Origin: Closterium sp. NIES-65 | Taxonomy: Eukaryota; Streptophyta; Zygnematophyceae; Desmidiales; Closteriaceae | NCBI GenBank assembly: GCA_948144175.1 | Contig: CANXME010000553.1 | Location: 186,001 to 250,000, forward strand | Length of the DNA stretch: 64,000 bases | Direction of reading: 5' to 3' | Shown here: piece after piece, positions 1 through 10,200 of the stretch | Layout: each line of letters opens with the position of its first letter | Position numbering within the stretch: the stretch's first letter is position 1 | Program-made: the position numbers and the translations under genes | The notes under the pieces: model-generated | The model's database searches: none | The model's input: the letters and a program-made list of their open reading frames with translations, nothing else | What the model was told of the DNA's origin: nothing

Positions 1-222
1 CATTGGTTAGTCCCCATCCCTATGATCCGACTGAAATGATCCAATCCACCGCATTGGTTAGTCCCCATCTTTATGAGCCGACTGAAATGATCCAATCCAC
101 CGCATTGGTTAGTCCCCATCCCTATGAGCCGACTGAAATGATCCAATCCACCGCATTGGTTAGTCCCCATCCCTATGAGCCGACTGAAATGATCCAATCC
201 ACCGCATTGGTTAGTCCCCATC
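1..222. repeat. 51-bp minisatellite, about 4.3 copies
   Basis: Copies start at 1, 52, 103 and 154, with a partial copy from 205. They differ by only a few bases, and the array may continue left of the window. It lies in an intron or the 3' part of the PDI gene. The open frame through it is a by-product of a unit length divisible by three. Confidence 0.9.
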
Positions 223-3200
223 TTCCCACTTCTCCCATTCCCCACTTCCCACCTCACACTGTTCTTCCAATCAGCCGCACCCTCAAAACCCTCAAGACCC
301 TCAAGACTCACCGCGCTGGTGAGGCCGCCCTTGACGGTCCTGCTGGTGCCGGCGTGTTCATTCACAAACCGCACCAGCTCCACCAACCCCCTCTCCCCAC
401 TGTACTTCTCCCCCTTCCCCTACCCCTTCCCCTCCCCTCCCCTCCCCTCCCCTCCCCTTCTCCTTTCCCCTCTACACGTTAAGACGTCTCAAAACTCACC
501 CCACTGGTGAGGCCGCCCTTGACGGTCCTGCTGGTGCCGGCGTGTTCATTCACAAACCGCACCAGCTCCACCACCCCCCTCTCCCCACTGTACTTCTCCC
601 CCTCCCCATGTGCCCCGCTGCCGGCTGGGAACCACTTGAGCGTGGGGAAGCCTGATATGGCGAACCTGGTGCTGGGCGAGGTATGGTATGGAGTGATGAA
701 TGCACTGAGTGGTATAGGCTTTGGATGTGACTAGACTACCATACCAAACATACCACATGGTAATGTCAACGGGCTCTTTCAACGCACCTGACCTTGAGCT
801 CCCAGTGCTCGTCAATTTCCACCTTGGAAGCTCGTGGCAAGAGCACTGAGTGAAAGCGTTAAAAAAGGGTTAACCATTTCCTGATAAGATGCCACAACAT
901 GCCACGCCTCGCACCTGTCCTTGAATTCCTCGTGCTGGTCAGCATCCACCTTGGAGGGTGTTGGCAAGGTCCGTAAGTCGAATCACCAAAAGCTGTTACT
1001 GATCTGGGTGGACACATTGAACCAGGATGGATATACCCTCTCTACAAGCCACGCCAAGCCTCGCACCTGTCCTTGAGCGCCTGATGCTGGTCAGCATCCA
1101 CCTTGGCAAGCTCTCATCGACACATTTCCAACCAGGATAGCCCCTCTCCCTCCGCACCTGTCCTTGAGCTCCGTGTGCTGGTCTGCATCCACCTTGGCGA
1201 TCACCACGCTGCTCTCCAGCCTGAATGCCTCCGCCACCTGCTCGTACACCTGCAGCGGCAGACAGACACCAGCAGTAAGACACGCAGGTAAGGGGCAACA
1301 GGGCAACATACAGGGGGTTACGGGGGGTTACGGGGGGTTACAGGGGGTTGCGGCGGGGATTTGCATAGGAATGAAAGCCAAGGGTTGAGGTGACGCGTTG
1401 TTGCGCTGATGATTCCATAAGAGGTGGAACGAAAGGGAGACGCCTTACGAAGCAACTGCGAGAGAGTGGAAATGCTCACAGGCGCGAGCTGCTTGCAGTG
1501 GCCACACCACGGGGCGTGGAACTCCACAAGCACGTGCCTTGTGGGGTCACAGGGTAGTTTCCCTGACGATAAAAGGTGAGACTTAGCTAGCAGAAAGATG
1601 CGCGAAAAGCTGATTGTAGGGGCGAGGTGCTCACAGGCGCGAGCTGCTTGCAGTGGCCACACCACGGGGCGTGGAACTCCACAAGCACGTGCTTGGTGGG
1701 GTCCAGAGCGATGACATCAAACGTGGTTTCGTACTCCACTCAGAAAGTCCTTCACCCTACAGTCAAAGGTGAGTTCTACATGCAGGCACAATGCAGGGGT
1801 GCGGTTCTCACAGGGGCGAGCTGCTTGCAGTGGCCGCACCACGGTGCATAGAACTCCACGAGCACATGCTTGGTGGGGTCTAGAGCGATCGCATCGAAGG
1901 TGGCAGGTGTGAGGTCCACCACGTGAGACATGGCCACAGGCACACGCACACTCGTGCCTGCATGGGTGGGGTGTGGTGATGAGGTGATGTGGGGATGAGA
2001 GAAAATGAGATAGTGCTTGTTGCGGTTCCGAAAAATGGCATAAAAAGGTGGCTGGAGTGAGGTCGACCAGGTGTGACCAGGTGTGACCAGGTGTGACCAG
2101 GGGTGACCAGGCGTGACCAGGCGTGACCAGGGGTGACCAGGGGTGACCAGGTGTGTCCAGGGGTGACCAGGGGTGACCAGGTGTGTCCAGGTGTGACCAG
2201 GTGTGACAAGGTGTGACCAGGTGTGACCAGGAGTGACCAGGAGTGACCAGGAGTGACCAGGAGTGTCCAGGTGTGACCAGGTGTGACCAGGTGTGACCAG
2301 GCGTGACCAGGCGTGACCAGGCGTGACCAGGCGTGACCAGGGGTGACCAGGCGTGACCAGGCGTGACCAGGGGTGACCAGGTGTGACCAGGAGTGACCAG
2401 GTGTGACCAGGAGTGACCAGGAGAGACCAGGCGAGACCAGGGGTGACCAGGAGTGACCAGGAGAGACCAGGCGAGACCAGGGGTGACCAGGCGCGACCAG
2501 GCGTGACCAGGTGTGACCAGGTGTGACCAGTAGTGACCAGGTGTGACCAGGTGTGACATGGTGTGACCAGGTGTGACACGGTATGACCAGGTGTGACACG
2601 GTATGACCATGTGTGACACGGTGTCAGACACACGCACATTCGTGCCTGCATGGAAAGAACGTGGATGTGGGGACTGGCAGGCCAGCTGGCAAACTTCTGA
2701 ATCCGTCCCCACTCAACCCGGTGCCAAATCGGTAGGTGACAAACTCCCCTTCTCAACGCGACACTTTTTAGCATACACTAAATCCGCAAACACCCACCCA
2801 ACTTCATTTCACCCACCCAGATGCTTATGATTCACGCACCCAGCTTCTCATTCACCCATGTCACCATGCTTGCAGCCTCCCTGCGCCCATCATAGCTGGA
2901 GGGAGTGAAAGGGAGAGATAGCGGGAGGGAGACGGGGAATAGAATCATATCAGGAGAGGAGGGTAAGAGCACTGGAGCATCCACGAGGCATCAGGTACCA
3001 TCACGTTTCGACCAAGAGCAATCCAGAGCAATCATGCGACCATGTCATGCAAACAAACACGTACCATGCAATCATGCAATCATGCAGGTGCACGTGCCAG
3101 TCAAGTCCAAGAGAAAAATCGAATTGTAACGTAATAAAGCGCAAACACCCAAACCCCCTCATAGCCTCCCCCAACCCCCGCAACCCACACACCAACCCCC

Positions 3201-4027
3201 CTCACTCCGCTCCTCCACGCACTCACTCGACTGGGATGTCAGTGCCAGCAGGAAACCACTTGAGAGTGGGGTACCCGCGCACCCTGTAGTCGCTGCACAT
3301 CTCCTTGTACGCGTCACAGTCCACCTACGATAAGGGGCACATGGCTTGTGAGTCGATTTAAAAGGGCAGCACAGCACCCCGTAGTCGCTGCACATCTCCT
3401 TGTATGCATCGCAATCGACCTGCCGTGGAAGACATATCGCTTCTGAGTCTATGGGAGGCCTCTCAACTCGGAAAAGGGCCATTCGCGTAACATGTTCTCA
3501 CTGCACATCTCCTTGCCATTCGCGTAACATGTACTCACTGCACATCTCCTTGCCATTCGTGCACATCTCCTAACGAACTCACCTTAGCGACGACCACCGA
3601 CTTGGTTTTCTTGAAGGCTGTCGCGAGTTTCTCGTAATCCGGAGCGAGCTTCTTGCAATGGCCGCACCTGGCAGCACCAACCATGGGAGGAGACAAGTCA
3701 CTCGGCAGATTGGAAAAATTAGCGCTGCAAGCGAGCCTGAAACGGAGACTGAATGGAAAGCTACAGGGAAGGTACGCAGGGAACCGAATGGAAGCAGTAA
3801 GTATACTGGGAGGATGTGTAACAGGAAGAGGTGTTTCGGAGTATAATTTGCCAAAGCGTCAATTCTTACCATGGCGCGTAGTATTTCACGAACACCGCCT
3901 TTTCCGTTCCCACGAAATCGCCAAAATTGTTAGGCGTCAGCTCGACGACGTCGGACAAGTCGTCGGCGATGCTGCGCGACGCAAGTGCTGCGAGGATTAG
4001 CGACAGCAGAACAACGCGACAAGCCAT
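1..4027 (-). CDS. Protein disulfide isomerase, two-thioredoxin-domain type (3' end beyond window)
   Basis: ER-lumen thiol oxidoreductase that forms and reshuffles disulfides in secretory proteins. Exon 1 (4027-3870) encodes a signal peptide starting [15 protein letters not shown], then [10 protein letters not shown] and YYAPW. Exon 2 (3667-3583) supplies [15 protein letters not shown], so the first active site WCGHC spans a splice junction. The exon near 3325-3226 gives [12 protein letters not shown] and [12 protein letters not shown] second domain starts near 1926 ([11 protein letters not shown], then [13 protein letters not shown]). It continues with [20 protein letters not shown] (about 1250-1190) and [10 protein letters not shown] then [10 protein letters not shown] (about 660-510). 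This order matches plant PDIL2-type proteins, whose C-terminal all-helical domain would lie left of the window. Upstream in-frame Met codons exist, but 4027 gives the clean signal peptide. Several exon pieces are present in two to four copies. Not every exon joining the two domains was located. Confidence 0.87.
1485..1926 (-). repeat. Active-site exon of PDI domain 2 in three copies
   Basis: The full exon (about 1926-1815) reads [11 protein letters not shown] followed by [17 protein letters not shown]. Two shorter downstream copies (about 1735-1625 and 1550-1485) keep [18 protein letters not shown]. All three keep the CGHC active site. The Tyr-to-His change (FYAP to FHAP) is shared by both extra copies. 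They could be alternative exons or inert duplicates. Confidence 0.75.
2061..2620. repeat. 10-bp minisatellite (GTGTGACCAG), about 55 copies
   Basis: Near-perfect head-to-tail decamers with variants GGGTGACCAG, GCGTGACCAG and GAGTGACCAG. It sits inside a PDI intron. Three overlapping minus-strand frames of 239-332 residues ([10 protein letters not shown] repeats) arise from it and are not genes. Confidence 0.95.
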
Positions 4028-4499
4028 ACCGCGGCTCGCCCCCCCTTGTGTCACTATTATGACGAATAACATACGTTTAGCGCCTCGTTCGTTAGAGGAA
4101 TCCAACTACCGCATTACAAGAGTTATCAGAAGCTCGTAGGTGGTCAGTAGAACAGGGATGGTGTGGGATGACGCGAAAACCTCTCCTGATAGAATAGGAA
4201 AAGCTGCAAGTACCCAAATTCAGATGAAGGCTGACATTCCCCGCTCATGCATTCCCTTCCAAGCCAATGCCAGCTGCAATGTCCATTGTCGAGGCTGGTA
4301 GCTTACAACGCGAATATAAACTGTACAAGTTTCACAAGTGGCACAAATTTTCTTACAAGGCGCTCAATTTCCTTTCCATGCAGCCATGGAGTGAAATTGA
4401 AGCCATTTCTTCTCCAGAGTCCAAACGAAACATGTAAGGCACATTTGTCAATCCACCCATTAACCTTATTCAGCTTACATATAAAGCACTTGCAGTTCA
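4028..4499. other. Intergenic: PDI upstream region and 3' flank of the ARMET-like gene
   Basis: Both flanking genes are on the minus strand, so this stretch holds the PDI promoter and 5' UTR and the 3' UTR of the next gene. I saw no clear TATA box, repeat or further coding region. Confidence 0.6.
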
Positions 4500-6882
4500 T
4501 TATAACTCGTCATTGGGTGCTCCCTTTTTCCCCTTGCCAAGGTCCTTCCACAGCTTTTCATCATACTGCTTCCACATGTCATCATCGTAACCCTCTCCCT
4601 TGCGGTGATCCACATTCTGGGCGAGGTTCTCAAAGTCCTTGGCCGAAAACATCTGCGATGGGGGACGCAACCACACGTGAATAACAATGGGATGCAAGTA
4701 GCACGAATGAATCAGAGATCAAAGTAGGAACACGTGGCGCAGGCAGGACAGCATAACAGGAAGCAGGCAAGCGCTCATAGGAGGGAGGGGTGGGGGGAGG
4801 GGGGGTTACTGGGGGGCGCAAGAGATGGAGAAGCTACGAAGCAGCACAAGAGGAGGAGAAACACGGGTACACATGAGTCATCTTCGAGAACCAAGAGATT
4901 CTCAAAGGTTACTCACAACAAGAATTAGAGAAGCTATTTGAGGATATGGGGAGTGAAGGAACACCACATGGGAAGCTTATTTACCTTAATCTTATCACCA
5001 AAGTTTCCAGAAGCCTTCAGTTTCTCTGCACAAGCACAGAAGAAGGTGGGGAGACAACAAGAATGCGACACGGAAAAGGGTTGTGAGACTGTCATCACGT
5101 TTGGGTTGACTCAAAACGAAGGGACTTCTGAGTCGAGTTAAGAATGCGACATGGAAAGGAGTTGTGGGCCTGACATCACTTCTTTACGAAACCCCACGAT
5201 ACCGACCGCTAACCTTATAATTCGGGCCGCTGACCCAAAGAAAAACAAACACTAGGAAATCACCAAAACCGCTGACCCACCCAGAATCCTCTGGATGTCA
5301 GCATCCTTGGATGATGGATTGTCGCCAGCGGACGAATCAGATGAGGCAGATTTCTTGGAAGCTTCCTTGGGCTGCCTCTGCTGCCTCTCCTCCTCTGTGA
5401 GCACCGGCAGGTGGATGGTCTCCCTGAGGCGACTCACCAGATGCTCCTTTTCCTGAATTAGGAAAGAGAGACAAGGGGAGTGAATAGAGGAGGGTGAGGC
5501 AAGAGAGAGGGATGGGGAGGGAGGAAAGGTTGATATGAGCATCGGCAGGTGGATGGTTTCCCTCAGGCGAATCACCAGGTGCTCCTTCTCCTGTTACAAG
5601 GACAGGGAGGCATATGGGGGATACGAGAGGGGATGAGGGACGGGAGAGCAAAGGTTGCTGAGGGATGGTCTCCCTGAGGTTACTCACCAGATGCTCCTTC
5701 TCCTGACGTACGGAAACAGGCAGAGATGCGGGGGTAAGAGAGTGCAAGCTGAGGGAAGAACGAGGGGCAGGAAGGAAAGGCAGTTAAAGAGAGGTAAAGA
5801 TGGAGGGATGGGGAGACGAGAGTGGATGCAGGGTGAAGGGGGGAGAAGGTGGCATATGACTGGTCTGCTTAGCTAAGGAAACTGCTGAGGAAACCAAGAG
5901 TGGGCAATGAGAAAACAGATTGTGCGAGGGGTGGGTGTGAGGAGAGGAGACGTACTATGCAGCCTTGGCACTCCACCCCTCGCTCCTCCAGCATCCTCTG
6001 CCACACACCAGACACACACAAGCCAAACACACGCCGCACACAAGCCGCACACAGGCCGCACACAAGCCGCACACAGGCCGCACACAAGCCACACACAAGC
6101 ATCACCCACACACATTGGCAGAGCGGAGGGCCAACAACAGATTGACAAGAACGTTCTCGAGATGCGAGACAAGGAAAGGGCCTCACGAACGAGCAGCAGA
6201 AGGCATCCGACTGGCGTTCCAGCTGCTGGAAGATTGCGCATGCCGGCAACGATTTCCCTGTCAGCATGCAGCATGCAGCATACCCTGCCTACATCCGCAA
6301 TTCAGACAACAGACAACACCGCACATGCCACTGCAATTCACCTATCACTCGCTTTCCGAAAGGTTTCAGACAGCACCCTCTGGGTACCCTGCACCTCTAT
6401 TCTATCCGCACGCCTAAATCTGACACGAAGCTTTGGGACGAAAATTGAGGGTATTTTAGGTAGTTGTAGTGTAGCTGACAACGTTCGCTCACCTTGAGCT
6501 CCTTGACTCTCAGCTTCGTCAGATCCACGTCAGCACTGCCGCCTGATGCTGATTGCTCATCGGCTTTCAGGGGAATGGGAAGGGGCACGCGAGAGTGAAA
6601 AGACAAGGACGACTGAGAATTCTCAAAAGCATACTCAATAAGAAAGGCACAAAGTAGGCCATAATGGGGTAAGTGCGGAGATCGGCTACGGGGCCATAAT
6701 TTCAAAAGTCTATGATTGAGTCGACAGCTGCGAAACATTCAAAAGATTATGTGACGTGCTACCTAGGAAACAAAACATTCAATTGCTGTAGAGCGAAACT
6801 TACCTGCAGCGAACGGCAAGATGACGAGAAGAGCGATCAGCGAAACGAGAGTGACGCGTCGCATGGAGACGTCGAGCGACAT
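4500..6882 (-). CDS. Small ER-lumen protein with ARMET/MANF-like C-domain and C-terminal NDEL
   Basis: About 165 residues in six exons. Exon 1 starts at 6882 with a signal peptide (MSLDVSMRRVTLVSLIALLV, ending near PFAA). Exon 2 (about 6567-6491) ends VDLTKLRVKELK, exon 3 (near 5995-5955) reads RMLEERGVECQGCI, and exon 4 (about 5455-5275) starts EKEHLVSRLRETI. Exon 5 (5025-4985) reads KLKASGNFGDKIK. Exon 6 (4652-4500) is acidic and lysine-rich and ends GAPNDEL. LRVKELK followed by a Cys-x2-Cys and EKxxxVxxL matches the SAP-like C-terminal domain of MANF/CDNF (ARMET), an ER-stress-linked family. The N-terminal saposin-like domain of animal MANF is absent. NDEL is a known KDEL-type variant, so ER retrieval is expected. 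Splice phases of exons 4-6 join without a break. Exon 4's start is present in three copies. Confidence 0.75.
5400..5700 (-). repeat. EKEHLVSxLRETI exon start in three tandem copies
   Basis: Copies lie near 5697-5655, 5592-5545 and 5455-5400, separated by about 100-140 bp of intron-like sequence. Each is preceded by an AG acceptor. Only the last continues into the rest of exon 4; the other two run into stop codons or non-coding sequence. Confidence 0.75.
6005..6100. repeat. 11-bp CACACA(A/G)GCCG repeat
   Basis: About eight degenerate copies in an intron of the ARMET-like gene. The open frames here (VCGLCAACV type) are repeat artefacts. Confidence 0.8.
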
Positions 6883-7136
6883 GGCGAACGCCGAAAAAGG
6901 ATGAGTGAACAACAAATCCTCGTCGAAATTGGATTGGTCGAATTAGGAAGACTCTACGTGACTGGAGGATAGCAAAGGGATGAAGAGAGCGAAGGAAGAC
7001 GAGCAAAGGCCCTGGCCTGAGACGAATCGGAAATTGAACAATCTGGATTCGGGAATGTTCTGGACCGTCGAGTTGGCATCACCAAGCTGTAGCGGAAATT
7101 CCGCCTATCGGAGGACATGTTGGAAAAGCAAAAGTT
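6883..7136. other. Upstream region of the ARMET-like gene
   Basis: Between the minus-strand start at 6882 and the tRNA. No coding region recognised; it presumably contains the promoter of the ARMET-like gene. Confidence 0.5.
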
Positions 7137-7161
7137 TGCGGTGAGCGTGGATCGAACACGC

Positions 7162-7204
<43 letters not shown>

Positions 7205-7209
7205 CCCGC
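7137..7209 (-). tRNA. tRNA-Phe (anticodon GAA)
   Basis: A 73-nt cloverleaf on the minus strand: it starts GCGGGGATAGCTCAGTTGGG, has the anticodon loop CTGAAGA and the T-arm GTTCGATCC, and ends with discriminator A. It matches plant nuclear tRNA-Phe, with no intron and no encoded CCA. It lies between the divergent ARMET-like and BRE genes. Confidence 0.95.
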
Positions 7210-7286
7210 ACGTCTACATTGGATTCATGTAACATTATATCAAATAATTTTTACTACGGTACTCTGCTCACGCACGAGTAGTCGTC

Positions 7287-10200
7287 ATGGCTCCTTACAC
7301 GAAGCCTTTAGAACCGTCAATCGCGGCGCAGGTCGCGGTACTCTGCAGTTTTCCCAAAGTCGGCTTTCAGGTAGGATGCGACGCGATACGCATAGGATTT
7401 TACCACCTTCTCCCCGCGTCTCCTGCCCACTCTCTCTCCCTATCAACCTCAGCTTGTCACTACTGTTGCGCCCTCTTCGCACACACCCGCGCTTCCTAAC
7501 ATTTGTGTTCCCGATTTCCTTGTATTCCAGGTTCGGGACGTGCGGTGCGGGTGGGAGGATGCGGAATTCGCGGACCGGTTCACGGTGCACGTGCCGTGCG
7601 GTTGGGACAAGCTAGAATGTACGGTCACGATTCACCGCCCATACGCACGCTGCATGCAGCACCGCCCTTAACCCCCTCGATTCCGACGAGTCAAACGTGG
7701 TCGTTATAACTCACGCCCTCCATCCTTCCTTCCCACCCCTCCCGTCCCTCCGTCTCTCCCTTCACCCCCAACTTCCAATTCCCTATCCTCAATCCCCCCA
7801 TCCCCTCATCCCCCCCGCGCGGCAATCCCAGGGTACGTGCAGTTCAACGGCAGTCGGCCGTGGGACCCACCTGACGTCATCTTCCACTCCTCGCCTGATG
7901 GCCTCTGCTTCCAGCCTCTGCTGCTCCCAGGTGAAGCTTCAGGTGCTCCCGGGTGAGTTCTCTCAGGTGAATCCTCCTGTAGTTTCAGAAGGATTCACCT
8001 CTGCTCCGAGGAGGAGAATATTCAGCAGTTTCAGTTGAATCACCCAGTGCTCTCAGGTGAATCCTCTGTTGCTCCCAGGTGAGTCCTACGCTGCTCTCAG
8101 GTACATCTTCTGTTGCTTTCAGGTCAGCCTTCTGCTGTTCCCACCTGCATCCGCCGGTGCTTCCAGGAAAATTCTCCTTTTTCTTTGGGGTGGATTCTAT
8201 GCTGTTCCCAGGTGAATCTTACTGTCTCTCTCAGGTGAACATTTTGCCTCCCTTGGAACCTCAGGTGAATCCTCTGCTGTTTCCAGGAGAATATGCATGA
8301 CAGGCAGCACAACGACTCCGACCGCCTGCTGTGCCTTCAAGTTACCACTTTGGACCCATCTCAACCCATCTCACACCTCTCGTGTGGGGGGTGCAGGAGG
8401 CATGGCTGGTGAGGGCAGCAGCTGGGGCCTGTTAAAGGACTGGCAGCACAACGACTCCTACCGCCTGCTTCACTTCAAGTTACCGTTTTGAACCCATCTC
8501 AACCCAAGTCGCACCTCTCATGTGTGTGCGGTGCAACCATGCAGGTGACATGGCTGGTGAGGGCAGCAGCTGGGGGCTGCTCAAGGACTGGCAGCACAAC
8601 GACTCACACCACCTGCTGCGCCTTCAAGTTATACTCTAATCGAACCCATCTCAACCCATCGTAACCCATGACGCACATGCGGGATGCAGGTGGCATGGGA
8701 GGCAGTGAGAGCAGCAGCTGGGGGCTGCTCAAGGACTGGCAGCACAACGACTCCTACCGCCTGCTGCGCCTCCTGCTGCACCTCAGGTGAATGTTCGCTT
8801 TCATGTTGCACCTCGAGTTACCGCTTTGAATTCTTCTGATTCCATCCGAACCCATTTGAACCTTGCTGAACCCATCTGAACGGGTTCAACCCATGTTGCA
8901 ATTCTCGTAAAAAAATACCCTCTTATTTCATCTCCGGTGTCCTTATCCTAACCCAACGTTCGTCCCTCCGCTCACACTACCTCCCATACCATCCTCCCTC
9001 CCATTCCCCCCGTACTTCCACCACGCAGGGCGTTGTTCCTGCAGCAGCAGCGGCAGCAGGCGGAGGCAATGGAGGATGGGCGGGTGAAGTTCGAGCTCAG
9101 CACGCTGGCACAGCAGGTGAGAGCATATGGGGCAGTCAGGAGGGCAGGAGGACGGGCAGGCAGGGGGTCGGTTGCTGGGTTGCTGGGTTGCTGGGTTGTC
9201 GTGACTCGGGAGGATGGGCGGGTCAAGTTCGAGCTCAGCACGCTGGCGCAGCAGGTGGGGAAGGAGGGGAGGCAGGCGGTCAGGTAGTGGGTAGTGGTAA
9301 CGCTGGTGGAATGAAGGTAGCGTTGGTGCAACAGGGGATTGAAGAAGGCACAGTCCATTATACAAAGGGAATGAAGTGGGATCATGGGAGGAGTCAAATG
9401 TTTTGATGAAGACAGGATAAAAGTTCATATACGGTACTCCTTTTGGTAACCCCTCTCCTGTAAATTCCGCTTATCTCTATTTCTCTCCTCTCATCTCTCT
9501 CCACTGCAGGGCGAGGGCTAATTTCAAGGCGCCTCAAAAATGGTTTCCTATTTTCTCTCCCTTTTCCTCTCCCTGCTTGTCCGTCAGGAGTTTGAGGTCT
9601 ATGCTCCTCTTACTGCAGGCAAGGTCCGTTTATGACTCCTTACCCAACATGCAGTTCCCCATTACCCATTTCTATGCATTCTATCCACTTACCATACGCC
9701 AAGCTCTGTGTAGTAACGTCAGGAACCATGCTCGACTCCACCCGCCCCATTGCACGGGCCCTTCACTTTTTTCTCCTTACACTTTCACACATGTTTTACC
9801 TCTCCTACAGTCGTCTCCAGAGGAGCTGCAGCTCGCAGTGCCGGTGCTGGGAATCGATCTCCGCCCTCTCACTCACTTCAGGTGAGCCCCCACCTAGACC
9901 ATCATCCCTTGTGTTCGTGCCTTTGCAATGCTTTCTTGTGAATATCCTCAACATATTGCAAGTGCGCGCCTTCACCCACTCCCCATGCATCAGGTGGTGG
10001 TCGGATTGGCTCAGGCGCTCTGGCAGCGACCTTTACTTAAGCCCCCCTCCCTTCCATCCCTCCTTTCCTCCCCATCTCAATCCCCTCCTTTCCTCATCTC
10101 AATCCCCTCATTTCCTCCTCATCTCAATCCCCTCCTTTCCTCCTCATCTCAATCCCCTCCTTTCCTCATCTCAATCCCCTCGTTTCCTCCTCATCTCAAT

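Noticed and set aside
1717..2774. Three overlapping minus-strand frames of 239-332 residues ([10 protein letters not shown])
   Set aside because: All come from the 10-bp intronic array. Only the pieces around 1926-1815 are genuine PDI exon.
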